Below, piece by piece: positions 24,349 to 32,286 of a DNA stretch of 64,000 nucleotides (position 1 is its first letter; every line of letters starts with the position of its first letter). The notes beneath the pieces were generated by a model that ran no database searches, was not told the origin of the DNA, and worked only from the letters and a program-made list of their open reading frames with translations. The stretch covers positions 1 through 64,000 of the forward strand of contig CAMWRX010000002.1 in NCBI GenBank assembly GCA_947176765.1, in the 5' to 3' direction. A program made the position numbers and the translations under genes. The stretch comes from an uncultured bacterium (GTDB taxonomy: Bacteria > Bacillota > Clostridia > Oscillospirales > Oscillospiraceae).

Positions 24349-24495
24349 ATGGATTCTGATAACGGATTTGCGACTGTTGCCGCAAATCCGAATTCCGAAA
24401 ATGGAGCAGGATATTGTTCGTATACCTGTTATGCTACAACCCCTGGATACTATACTACGCTATTCGATGCTATTTACTCCACGTCGTTTTCCTGA
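24349..24495 (+). CDS. Possible short Tyr/Thr/Cys-rich peptide (48 aa)
   Basis: The 48-residue frame ends GYCSYTCYATTPGYYTTLFD then AIYSTSFS, a composition rich in Y, T, S with two cysteines, unlike its shadows. It lies in an AT-rich 270-bp gap upstream of a membrane protein gene. There is no recognisable ribosome site, and hairpins (24260-24290 and 24364-24390) overlap it. It might be a peptide precursor, or chance. Low confidence. Confidence 0.2.
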   Translation: MDSDNGFATVAANPNSENGAGYCSYTCYATTPGYYTTLFDAIYSTSFS

Positions 24496-24516
24496 TAATA
24501 TAAGGGGAGAGAAGCT

Positions 24517-24921
24517 ATGAAGGAAGTGAGTAAATGGGTATTAGGAATCGTAGTGCTATTGATCGTAACGATAGTGATTGTCCGCTTCGTATTCATACAA
24601 AGACAAGGTCCGGTGAATAAGCTGTTTGGGCGGCTCTCTTCATCTACAGTTTCTTCCCTCAGCGTTCAGTCAGTCGCCCGCCCGCTGAAGGAAATTGTGC
24701 TTGAAGAAGATGATCAAAATAAACTCATCAAGCTTTTGCGCAAAGAGCATTACGAAGGGCATGACGATCCGGATTTCGCTTCTATGACAGGGGGGCCAAA
24801 AGCAAACTGTAAAAATAACACAGGAGAAAATCAAACGGCCCTGACCTTCACAAGTCAGGGCCGGAATCTCGATGGGCATATGATGCATGGCCGGCAGACC
24901 ATAGGCCCCTTTGGGTTATAG
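24517..24921 (+). pseudogene. Truncated single-pass membrane protein
   Basis: The start follows AAGGGGAGAG. Residues about 8-28 (VLGIVVLLIVTIVIVRFVFI) are one membrane helix; then LSVQSVARPLKEIVLEEDDQ and LLRKEHYEGHDDPDF begin an outward domain I cannot name. After about residue 90 the sequence turns into KANCKNNTGENQTALTF and then runs through the stem of the hairpin at 24836-24863, which belongs to the opposite gene. So the true C-terminal domain seems lost and the frame reads on by chance. Base composition is lower in GC than the surrounding genes. Confidence 0.5.
24836..24863 (-). terminator. Terminator of the minus-strand gene at 24936-25445
   Basis: CGGCCCTGAC and GTCAGGGCCG pair around CTTCACAA; on the minus strand TTTGATTTTC follows. 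Confidence 0.75.
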
Positions 24922-24935
24922 GGGAGCATCTTCAT

Positions 24936-25445
24936 CTACCCGTTTCTGCGCCTATGCCATTCATTCCAAAATGCTGCATAACCATTTTTGGAAAATTCGT
25001 CCTCTGGAATAACTTTAGGCTGGCACGCTTTATAATATGCTTCTATCTTATCCGCAAAGCGGAACACTTCCGCCTGATAATCAGGAAAAGCCACCTGCTC
25101 CTCTGCTCCGAATGGCAGAATAATTTTAATTCCTCCATCACTATGGAGAATAGACCAGTCTGTCCCGGTATCGCAGCCACTGATCGTTACCTCAGATAAA
25201 TCTCCATTCGCGATCAAAAAATGGCCGCAGCAGGGTATCATCTGAATATCATATCGGCTCATGATTTTATCTTTTTCCAATGATTTCAGGAGGTATAGCG
25301 CTGTTGCGCTGACTGTTCCAACATCCTCAAAAAAATTTGCGCCCACCTGCACCATAACATGGCCATGCAGACAGAGGTCATTCGGGTCATCTTCCGGCCC
25401 ATTGATCCATTGAAATTGGTCCGCATCAATTTTAAATACACCCAT
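24936..25445 (-). CDS. Hypothetical protein (169 aa), unknown family
   Basis: I do not recognise this soluble 169-residue protein. It begins MGVFKIDADQFQWINGPEDD, has CLHGHVMVQVG, a middle region YDIQMIPCCGHFLI and ISGCDTGTDWSILHSDGG, and ends YAAFWNEWHRRRNG. That small mixed alpha/beta layout with an aromatic-basic tail is like several immunity-type or orphan proteins in Firmicutes, but no toxin gene is adjacent. GGAG lies nine bases before the ATG. It has its own terminator and lower GC content than its neighbours, which suggests acquisition. Confidence 0.6.
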   Translation of the reverse strand: MGVFKIDADQFQWINGPEDDPNDLCLHGHVMVQVGANFFEDVGTVSATALYLLKSLEKDKIMSRYDIQMIPCCGHFLIANGDLSEVTISGCDTGTDWSILHSDGGIKIILPFGAEEQVAFPDYQAEVFRFADKIEAYYKACQPKVIPEDEFSKNGYAAFWNEWHRRRNG

Positions 25446-25584
25446 AATCAGGCTGCTCCATTCTGCCCGGAATTTGTGCTTGACTGATCCATCTTTGCTA
25501 TGTGTTTATAGTGTAGCACAGCGGCGTAAGCAGTTCAACCAGCCAAGGCAGAAATTCTTAAATTAGAACAGAGGAACCGTTAAT

Positions 25585-26211
25585 ATGAAAACAAGAAAAC
25601 TCGGTGAACTGACCGTATCGGAAGTCGGCATGGGCTGCATGGCCTTTTCCCATGGCTACGGCCAGATTCCTCCGGAACAGTACAGCATCGAGGCCATCCA
25701 GAACGTCTGCCACCACGGCTGCACCTTCTTTGACACAGCAGAGGTCTACAGCCCCAATCTGTCCGGCATCGGGCACAACGAACGCATTGTGGGCGAGGCC
25801 CTGCGGGATGTACGTGGGGAGGTGGTGCTGGCCACGAAGCTGTTTTTAGACAGGTCGGAGGTTCATCAGGACGGCTCCGTCTATGACACAGTGCGGCGGC
25901 ATCTGCAAGCCTCTATGGAGCGGCTCCAGACAGATATGGTGGATCTCTACTATCTCCACCGTACCAGCGGCGGCGTGTCCGTGGAGGAAGTGGCAGAGGC
26001 CATGGGACGGCTCATCGACGACGGGTTAATCCGGGGCTGGGGGCTGTCCCAGGTGGATGTGGGCGTCATTGACCGGGCCCAACGGGTTACGCCTCTCACC
26101 GCCATCCAGAACATCTACTCCCTGGTGGAGCTGACGGATGAGGAGTTCCACTCGCTGGAGGAAGCACTCAACCAGTGTAAAGTCTATGGGCACCGGGGGT
26201 TTACACGTTAA
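25585..26211 (+). pseudogene. Aldo/keto reductase with a large internal deletion
   Basis: 208 residues against about 310-330 for the family. The N-terminal two thirds are normal: LTVSEVGMGCMAFSHGYG, FFDTAEVYSP with catalytic D and Y, VVLATKLFL, DLYYLHR and IRGWGLSQ. After TAIQNIYSLVE the sequence jumps straight to ELTDEEFHSLEEALNQ and VYGHRG, the usual extreme C-terminus. About 100 residues holding the NADPH phosphate-binding region are missing in frame. It is therefore unlikely to be an active reductase. A strong ribosome site is not obvious. Its C-terminal stop is followed by a bidirectional hairpin. Confidence 0.8.
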
Positions 26212-26233
26212 AAGCCCCATATCCCAAACGCAA

Positions 26234-26270
26234 CAAGGACGCTGCCAGCGATACGCAGACAGCGTCCTTG
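26234..26270. terminator. Bidirectional terminator-like hairpin
   Basis: CAAGGACGCTG and CAGCGTCCTTG flank a 15-base loop between the convergent reductase remnant and the LysR gene. Confidence 0.65.
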
Positions 26271-27008
26271 CTATGATAGGAGCTTTTTCGCCGCCTGGAT
26301 GAATTTCCTGACCGCGGGCGAGGGATCAACGGAATAAACCAGTCCATAGGGCAGTGCGTACTCCGTTTCCAGCGGGATGCTCACCAGATTGGGATGGATA
26401 TCGGAATACACGGGCTGGGTAATCAGCACATAGGGATTCAGCTCACACATGGTAAAGGTATCCAGGCCATAGTAGCTGGAATCAATGATCTGCACCGTGG
26501 GATAGCGGCCTGTGACCTCCGCGCGGAAATCGTCCAGCTCCCGGGAGACATTGGATATCGGCATCACCAGATATTCCCCGTTCAGATCGTCCAGCGTCAG
26601 CTTTTGAGCGCCGCCCAGTCTCTCTCTGATGGGGATCAGCTCAATTTTCAGTTCCGGGCACCGCTCGGAAACCTTTGTCCAAATGTCTGGTATCATCCGG
26701 CACTTGAATAGCAGCGAAGTTCCGACCCGCACCGTAGTCTCGGCGGCATCGGCCAGCTTGCGGGCCTTGCCCAGCGCATCCTCTGACAAGCGGATGATCG
26801 TCTTTGCGTCCTCAAAGAAGGATGTTCCCGCCGCCGTCAGCTTCACGCCCCGGTGGGAGCGGGTAAACAGCGCGAATCCGCAGCTGGCCTCCAGCAGATT
26901 GACCTGCTGAATAACTGCCGTGGACGAGATGAACATGGCCTCCGCCGCCTTGTTAAAGCTGCCCAGCTCCGCAACTTTTACAAAAGCGTCCAACTGATGA
27001 TTGTACAT
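26271..27008 (-). CDS. LysR-family regulator, short effector domain
   Basis: 245 residues against about 290-310 for LysR proteins. The helix-turn-helix (LDAFVKVAELGSFNKAAEAMF, VIQQVNLLEASCG) is complete. In the effector domain KIELIPIRER is followed directly by LGGAQKLTLDDLNGE, skipping about 55 residues that normally form part of the first subdomain. The C-terminal part is intact to KFIQAAKKLL. So it may bind DNA yet respond poorly to an inducer. It faces the ferredoxin-type aldo/keto reductase across a 117-bp gap holding a perfect palindrome, so it probably represses itself and controls that gene. Confidence 0.75.
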   Translation of the reverse strand: MYNHQLDAFVKVAELGSFNKAAEAMFISSTAVIQQVNLLEASCGFALFTRSHRGVKLTAAGTSFFEDAKTIIRLSEDALGKARKLADAAETTVRVGTSLLFKCRMIPDIWTKVSERCPELKIELIPIRERLGGAQKLTLDDLNGEYLVMPISNVSRELDDFRAEVTGRYPTVQIIDSSYYGLDTFTMCELNPYVLITQPVYSDIHPNLVSIPLETEYALPYGLVYSVDPSPAVRKFIQAAKKLLS

Positions 27009-27020
27009 GATTTCGCCTCC

Positions 27021-27073
27021 AGTGCCAAGTTATAACTTGGCACTATTATAACAAATCCATACTTCTCCCGCAA
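27021..27073 (-). promoter_or_regulatory. LysR promoter with a 24-bp perfect palindrome operator
   Basis: The palindrome at 27021-27044 has half site AGTGCCAAGTTA and its exact complement. The minus promoter TTGCGG (27073-27068), 17 bp, TATAAT (27050-27045) abuts it, placing the palindrome at the transcription start, which fits self-repression by the LysR protein. Confidence 0.75.
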
Positions 27074-27125
27074 CGGGAATTCGTTTATGCTAAATGTATC
27101 ATAAAAATGAAAAGGAGCCTTTTTG

Positions 27126-28241
27126 ATGAAAAAGCTGGGTTTTGGTCTGATGCGCCTGCCCCTGCTGGACGCCAGCGATTACAGCAGCGTGGATGTGGAG
27201 CGGGTCAAGGGCATGGTGGATCAGTTTATGGAAAACGGTTTCACCTACTTCGACACCGCCGCCCCCTACCACCGGGGCAACAGCGAGGAGGCCTTCCGGG
27301 AGGCGATTGCCAAACGGTATCCCCGTACGGCCTACACCATCACGGACAAGCTGTCCCTATTCATGATCCGGGACAAGTCGGAGTTTCCCGCCTTTTTCCA
27401 GGACCAGCTGGAGCGGCTGGGTGTGGACTATGTGGACTACTACTGGCTTCACGGCCTGGGCGGGCCGTCTTACCGGCAGGCGGAGGAATGGGGCGCGTTT
27501 GAGTTTGTCCAGAAGCTGAAAGCGGAGGGAAAAGTCAAGCACATCGGCCTGTCCTTCCACGACAAGGCGGCGCTGCTGGACGAGATTTTGACCAAGCACC
27601 CGGAGATGGAGTATGCCCAGCTCCAGCTCAACTACCTGGACTGGGAGGACGCCACCGTGGAATCCCGGAAGTGCTATGAGGTGGCCTACAAACACCTTAA
27701 GCCGGTGATCGTCATGGAGCCCATCAAAGGCGGCAGTCTGGTCAACATCCCGGAGGAGGCCCATCAGCTGTTCCACGACTATGCTCCCGACCGCTCGGAC
27801 GCCTCCTGGGCCATCCGCTTCGCGGCCAGCCCCGCCAATGTGATGATGGTTCTCTCCGGTATGAGCGATGAGGAACAGATGACGGATAACATCAGCTACA
27901 TGAAGCAGTTCCAGCCCCTCAGCGAAAAGGAGCAGAAGATCGTGGCCCAGGCTGCCGAAATCATCAAGGCCAGCATCACCATTCCCTGCACCGCCTGCCG
28001 GTACTGCGTGGACGACTGCCCCAAGAAGATCGCCATCCCCGATTACTTTGCTATTTACAACAACCTGAAACGGTTCGGCGGCCCTCAGGGCATGGTGGCC
28101 CGGACCTACTACGGAAACCTGACCCAGACCCACGGCAAGGCGTCCGACTGCGTCAAGTGCGGAAAGTGCGAACAGCGATGCCCCCAGCACCTGCCCATCC
28201 GGGACTACCTGAAGGACATCACGGAGGAGCTGGAAGGATGA
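27126..28241 (+). CDS. Aldo/keto reductase with C-terminal 4Fe-4S ferredoxin domain
   Basis: 371 residues. Residues 1-280 are the reductase barrel: LGFGLMRLP, YFDTAAPYHRG with catalytic D and Y, and VDYVDYYWLHGL. Residues about 285-370 carry two cysteine sets, CTACRYCVDDCP and CVKCGKCEQRCP, which bind iron-sulfur clusters. This fused type is common in anaerobes and may link carbonyl reduction to ferredoxin rather than NADPH alone. The ATG at 27126 follows AAAGGAG; a TTG just before it is unlikely. Its stop overlaps the flavodoxin start, so the next two genes are coupled to it. The divergent LysR probably controls the set. Confidence 0.9.
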   Translation: MKKLGFGLMRLPLLDASDYSSVDVERVKGMVDQFMENGFTYFDTAAPYHRGNSEEAFREAIAKRYPRTAYTITDKLSLFMIRDKSEFPAFFQDQLERLGVDYVDYYWLHGLGGPSYRQAEEWGAFEFVQKLKAEGKVKHIGLSFHDKAALLDEILTKHPEMEYAQLQLNYLDWEDATVESRKCYEVAYKHLKPVIVMEPIKGGSLVNIPEEAHQLFHDYAPDRSDASWAIRFAASPANVMMVLSGMSDEEQMTDNISYMKQFQPLSEKEQKIVAQAAEIIKASITIPCTACRYCVDDCPKKIAIPDYFAIYNNLKRFGGPQGMVARTYYGNLTQTHGKASDCVKCGKCEQRCPQHLPIRDYLKDITEELEG

Positions 28242-28963
28242 AGCAAATTATGAAACGAATTGCCGCATTACTGCTTACCCTGGTGATGACCGTCTCCTTG
28301 GCCGCCTGCGGCGGGGCCCCCGCGCAGGATGCACAGCCCACCGGCGGGATGTCGGGAACAACCACTGAACCGAATACCCCGGCTGGCAGCGCGGCGGCAG
28401 ACAACACCTCCGAACCTGTGGAGGACAAAATAGGAGGAATCAAAATGCTGGTAGCAGTTTTTTCCCTGCCCGGTGAGCAGTACGAGGTGAGCGTGATTGA
28501 GGAGGGCAACACCGCCATCATCGCCGATATGATTGTGGAGCAGACCGGGGCCGACTTGTTCCGCATTGAAAATGTCACGCCCTACCCGGACACCTACAAT
28601 GGTCTGCTGGAGATCTCCCGACAGGAGGAAGCGGCGGACACCCGCCCGGAAATTGCCGGGACGGTGGAAAACATGGCGGACTACGACGTGGTTTTCCTGG
28701 GCTTCCCCAACTGGTGGGGCGATATGCCCATGATCGTCTATGGCTTCCTGGAGAGTTATGATTTTTCCGGTAAAACCATCGTCCCCTTCTGCACCCATGG
28801 CGGCAGCGGCCTGTCCAACACGCCCCGGCACATTGCGGACGCCTGTCCGGGGGCAACGGTGGCGGACGGTCTGGCTATCCGGGGCAAGACCGCCCAGGAG
28901 CAGAGAGACGAGGCCAGAGAGGCCGTCACCAGCTGGCTGAGAGAGGGCGCCTTCATTGAATAG
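28238..28963 (+). CDS. Flavodoxin-like lipoprotein
   Basis: 241 residues. A lipobox (LAAC) and a low-complexity linker rich in T, P, G and A are followed by a flavodoxin domain from about residue 68 (MLVAVFSLPGEQYEV, IENVTPYPDTYNGLLEISRQE, VFLGFPNWWGDMPMIVYGFLE, PFCTHGGSG). This is the 'flavodoxin_4' style with an exported anchor. It may carry electrons outside the membrane, with the co-translated ferredoxin-type reductase and the following membrane cytochrome-like gene as partners. Start ATG overlaps the reductase stop; its own stop overlaps the next start. Confidence 0.85.
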   Translation: MKQIMKRIAALLLTLVMTVSLAACGGAPAQDAQPTGGMSGTTTEPNTPAGSAAADNTSEPVEDKIGGIKMLVAVFSLPGEQYEVSVIEEGNTAIIADMIVEQTGADLFRIENVTPYPDTYNGLLEISRQEEAADTRPEIAGTVENMADYDVVFLGFPNWWGDMPMIVYGFLESYDFSGKTIVPFCTHGGSGLSNTPRHIADACPGATVADGLAIRGKTAQEQRDEAREAVTSWLREGAFIE

Positions 28964-29624
28964 GAAGAACAAGCAGGCCCTCAAAATGGCAGTTGACTGC
29001 GGTATGATGATCCTCCTGCCGCTGCTGATGGCCTACTCCCCGCTGGGTGAAGCTGTCCACGAATGGCTGGGGATCGCCATAACGGCGCTGCTTGTCATCC
29101 ATCATGCGCTAAACCGAAACTGGTATCGGACCCTGTTCAGGGGGCGGTACAGCGGCATCCGTGTTCTGGGGACTGTGACCAATATGCTTTTGCTGGCGGA
29201 TATGATCGCCCTGCCGGTCAGCGGCATCCTTATGTCGCGCCATGTATTTGTCTTTTTGGATGTAAAAGCCGGAATGTCATTTGCCCGGACCGTTCACCTG
29301 CTGGCTTCCCATTGGGGCTTGATACTCATGAGTTTCCATATTGGCGTACATGGCGGAGCCCGCAGCAAGGCAGCGGCTCGAAAAGAAGCCTCTGCCGTGC
29401 GAACGGTCATCCCGCGTATTGCCATTGCGCTGCTGGGATTTTGGGGTGTTTTTGCGTTCATCCGGCAGGAAATCGGAAGCTATCTGTTCCTGCGAAACCA
29501 GTTTGTATTTTATGATTTCAGCCGGCCGCTGGTCTACTTCCTGGCGGATGTTATCGCTGTGATGGTATTGTTTTCCATGGCTGGCTATTATACCGCGAAA
29601 GGATTGAAACACCGCAGCTCATAA
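28956..29624 (+). CDS. DUF4405 membrane protein (cytochrome b-like)
   Basis: 222 residues with about five membrane helices. Histidines in helix contexts, VIHHALNRNWYRTLF and LLASHWGLILMSFHIGVHGG, fit the DUF4405 family, which is thought to bind haem like the cytochrome b561 group. It could pass electrons between the menaquinone pool or cytoplasm and the exported flavodoxin encoded just upstream. The start appears to be TTG at 28956, overlapping the flavodoxin stop with GAGAGAGGG ahead; an ATG ten codons later is an alternative. Confidence 0.78.
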   Translation: MNRKNKQALKMAVDCGMMILLPLLMAYSPLGEAVHEWLGIAITALLVIHHALNRNWYRTLFRGRYSGIRVLGTVTNMLLLADMIALPVSGILMSRHVFVFLDVKAGMSFARTVHLLASHWGLILMSFHIGVHGGARSKAAARKEASAVRTVIPRIAIALLGFWGVFAFIRQEIGSYLFLRNQFVFYDFSRPLVYFLADVIAVMVLFSMAGYYTAKGLKHRSS

Positions 29625-29638
29625 GGAGTTCAGATTTT

Positions 29639-30307
29639 TTGAGAATTGAATGGAGAACAGCGGCGGCAGAGTATAAGGTTCTGGAAGAACGGAACATCCC
29701 CGTCATGGTCATGGAGCCGGTGCGGGGCGGGCGGCTGACCCAGCTCTCCAGCGACGCGGAGGCCATTTTGAAAGACGCCCACCCCGATTGGAGCATGGCG
29801 TCCTGGGCCCTGCGCTGGGCAAGGCGTCTGCCCCAGGTGCAGGTGATTTTGAGCGGTATGTCTACCATGGATCAGATCAAAGACAACGTGGCCACCTTTG
29901 AGGAACCGGACGAGCTCTCCGATGCCGATGCCGAAACCCTGATGCGTGCGGCGGAAGCGTTCAAGAAGCAGGTCAGCGTCCCCTGCACCGCCAGCCGCTA
30001 CTGCTGCGATGCCAGCACCGGGCACTGCCCCCAGAGCACCACCGTGCCGGAGATCATGGCGGAGGATCACGGCTTCACCGCCTTCAAAGGCCACGCCATG
30101 GCCGGCTTCGGCGGGGCCATCAAGAACATCTCCATCGGACTGGGCTCTGCCGAGGGCAAATGCTGGATTCACTCCGCCGGAACAAGCCGCACCAGTCCCT
30201 GGGGCGGTGAACAGGACGCTTTTCTGGAATCCACGGGAGCGGCGGAACCATCCCGCCAATGCGAAACCAAAGGTGTTGCCATACAATCAAAATGGGAGGA
30301 ATATAAA
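29639..30307 (+). pseudogene. Fused remnants: aldo/keto reductase C-terminus joined to a DUF362 tail
   Basis: One frame of about 223 codons without a good ribosome site. Its first 125 codons match the C-terminal half of a ferredoxin-type aldo/keto reductase (VMVMEPVRGGRL, SMASWALRWARRLPQVQVILSG, VPCTASRYCCDA). The text then switches to HGFTAFKGHAMAGFGGAIKN and CWIHSAGTSR, a DUF362 protein signature, where the second cluster should follow. Both are incomplete. The join lies near the TGHCPQ stretch at about 30015-30035. This looks like a deletion that fused two neighbouring genes. The frame then runs on into the acetyltransferase gene. Confidence 0.75.
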
Positions 30308-30868
30308 ATGGAGTATGCAGAAAAACGGGTGGATTTGCGAGAGACTCGCCCGGAGGACACGGAACGAGGAATGCGGCAGACTCAGCTGCTGTTCCGGCTG
30401 AACCATACGGTGCCCATGTCTCAGGAGTATGCGGCAGTGCTGGGCGAGCTGTTTGAGGGTCGGATCGGTGAGGGCAGCTTCGTAGCGGCCCCTTTACAGG
30501 GCGTCTGCTTCGACCAGGTCTCTATCGGTAAAAACGTTATTGTCAACAGCAATTGTTTGATGATGTCCAGGGGTGGGATCACCATTGAGGACGATGCGCA
30601 AATTGCCGCCAACGTCTCTCTTCTCTCCAACAATCATGATCTGTATGAGAGGATGGTGCTGACCTGTAAGCCCATTCGGATCAAACAAGGGGCGTGGATT
30701 GGCGCGGGGGCCACGATCCTTCCCGGCGTGACGGTAGGCCGATACGCTGTGGTGGGCGCGGCCTCCGTCGTCACCCATGATGTGCCGGACTTTGCCGTGG
30801 CCGTTGGGAACCCCGCGAGGGTGACAAAGATGCTGGATTCGTCGAAATTTCCTGACGGGACGGACTGA
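30308..30868 (+). CDS. Hexapeptide-repeat O-acetyltransferase (maltose/galactoside type)
   Basis: 186 residues, complete from the ATG at 30308 with GGGAGGA seven bases ahead. The N-terminal cap (RQTQLLFRLNHTVPMS) leads into a left-handed beta helix with hexapeptide repeats: VSIGKNVIVNSNCLMMSRG, GITIEDDAQIAANVSLLSNN, then IRIKQGAWIGAGATILPGVTVG and VVGAASVVTHDVPDFAVAVGNPARV. The expected histidine lies in LSNNHDLYERMV. It transfers acetyl from acetyl-CoA to a sugar hydroxyl; acceptor unknown. An upstream open frame fuses onto it only because the remnant there lacks a stop. Confidence 0.87.
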   Translation: MEYAEKRVDLRETRPEDTERGMRQTQLLFRLNHTVPMSQEYAAVLGELFEGRIGEGSFVAAPLQGVCFDQVSIGKNVIVNSNCLMMSRGGITIEDDAQIAANVSLLSNNHDLYERMVLTCKPIRIKQGAWIGAGATILPGVTVGRYAVVGAASVVTHDVPDFAVAVGNPARVTKMLDSSKFPDGTD

Positions 30869-30987
30869 ACCCGGAGAGGCTTTTCATTGAAAAGAGTGCA
30901 CCCTTTTTACATAAGGGCTGGTGTCAACAAACCGTTGTGCCGCAGGTTACGGGACCACATCTTTTTGGTCAACACAAGACAACGATA

Positions 30988-31026
30988 TAAATCGACAGGT
31001 TTCGACAAAGCCTGTCGATTTATTTT
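30988..31026. terminator. Terminator with TCGACAGG stem, first of a pair
   Basis: AAATCGACAGG and CCTGTCGATTT pair around TTTCGACAAAG, followed by ATTTTG. It is nearly the same as the hairpin at 35062-35102. Confidence 0.75.
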
Positions 31027-31032
31027 GCATAA

Positions 31033-31902
31033 CTAACGCCCTTTCATCTCACTCAGCAGCAGTTCCGCGGCCGGACTGAACACCTGGTACTTTTTCCAGA
31101 CGACATACAGCTTCGTCTCCAGCGTAGGTGTCAGCGGGCGAAAGCACAATTCGCTCCGCTCACTGGTATCCACCAGCTTGTCAAAGGTCAGGACGTACCC
31201 CAGCCCCTCCCGGGCCAGGACGCTGCCATTATAGGTCAAATTGAGGGTAGCCGTGATATGCAGCCGGTCTACCGCCTCTCCAAAGAGCTTGGGTATATCC
31301 TCCCGGAGTCCCTGCCGGGAAAGAATCAGCGGCAGATCCAGAAGGTCGTCAATGCAGACGGCCTCTTTTTGCGCCAACGGGGCATCCTTCCGCATGACCA
31401 CCCCCCAGATATCCGCCCCCGGCAGTTCTATATAATTGTACTTGGACAGATCCACCGCCTGGGCAATCACCGCAAAATCCAACAGCCCCTGATCCAGCCG
31501 TTCCGCCAGATCATTGGTATCCCCGCTGTATAAATGCACCCGGATCCCCGGAACCTGGGCCTGCACTGCCTTAATGCGCCGTGCCAAATGTTTGATCCCG
31601 TCCGACTCCGCGCAGCCGATATGGATGTCCCCACCCGTAATCTCATCCAGGGCTTTGAACTCCGCCGCCGTCTTGTCCACCATTTCCAGGATGTCCTCCG
31701 CCCGTTTGCGCAGCAGCATCCCTTCGTCTGTCAGCCGGACGCTGAAGCTGCTGCGGACAAAGAGCTTCTTCCCCAGCTCGGCCTCCAGATCTTTCAGCTG
31801 CTTGGACAGGGTGGGCTGGGAGATGTGCAGCCGCTCCGCCGCGTGGGTCACGCTCCCCTCCCGCGCCACTTCCAGAAAATAACGCAACACCCGGATCTCC
31901 AT
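31033..31902 (-). CDS. LysR-family regulator
   Basis: 289 residues, full length. The DNA-binding part reads RYFLEVAREGSVTHAAERLHISQPTLSKQLKDLE in two segments, followed by a normal effector domain (DIHIGCAESDGIKHLA, WGVVMRKDAPLA, GYVLTFDKLVD). The ATG at 31902 has GAGGTGAT ahead; the longer frame lacks a ribosome site. It faces the operon of a small protein, an alpha/beta hydrolase and a DUF362 lipoprotein across a gap with a clear inverted repeat, and probably regulates that operon. Confidence 0.9.
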   Translation of the reverse strand: MEIRVLRYFLEVAREGSVTHAAERLHISQPTLSKQLKDLEAELGKKLFVRSSFSVRLTDEGMLLRKRAEDILEMVDKTAAEFKALDEITGGDIHIGCAESDGIKHLARRIKAVQAQVPGIRVHLYSGDTNDLAERLDQGLLDFAVIAQAVDLSKYNYIELPGADIWGVVMRKDAPLAQKEAVCIDDLLDLPLILSRQGLREDIPKLFGEAVDRLHITATLNLTYNGSVLAREGLGYVLTFDKLVDTSERSELCFRPLTPTLETKLYVVWKKYQVFSPAAELLLSEMKGR

Positions 31903-31932
31903 ATCATCACCTCTGCCAACAGGATACCACGC

Positions 31933-31959
31933 CATGTTATTCCTTTCAAGAATAACATG
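31933..31959. promoter_or_regulatory. LysR-type operator: 10-bp perfect inverted repeat
   Basis: CATGTTATTC and GAATAACATG flank CTTTCAA between the divergent LysR and hydrolase operons. It fits the dyad, T-n11-A style of LysR sites. Confidence 0.7.
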
Positions 31960-32028
31960 ATATAGAAATCAAGTATTTGCTATTTTGCTGTCCGCGATTT
32001 ATCATGGAAACATCGGGAGGTGAGGACA

Positions 32029-32271
32029 GTGCCGGAAGCATCGGACGCACAGGCCATCCTACGGGAAAACCTGAAGGACGCGGGCTGCGACCAGGAAACA
32101 ATCTGCCGCTGTGAGGTCTTGGCCCGGGGTGAAAAGAAGGCTGAGCTGATGCGGGCCCTTTCCCTGCACAGGCGGGCGCTGCTGGACGCCGTCCATGAAA
32201 ACCAGCGGCGGATCGACTGCCTGGACTACCTCATCTATCAAATCGAGAAGCAAGGCAAGAAAACCAGTTAA
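32029..32271 (+). CDS. Small helical hypothetical protein (80 aa)
   Basis: About 80 residues, family not named. It reads AQAILRENLKDAGCDQETI, then CEVLARGEKKAELMRALSLHRRALLDAVHENQRRIDC in helical stretches, ending IYQIEKQGKK. It looks like an all-helical, perhaps dimeric protein. The GTG at 32029 follows GGGAGGTGAGGAC; a GTG three codons earlier is also possible. It lies between a LysR gene and an alpha/beta hydrolase 15 bp downstream, and is likely co-transcribed with the latter. Confidence 0.65.
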   Translation: MPEASDAQAILRENLKDAGCDQETICRCEVLARGEKKAELMRALSLHRRALLDAVHENQRRIDCLDYLIYQIEKQGKKTS

Positions 32272-32286
32272 CAGGAGGAATTTCTC

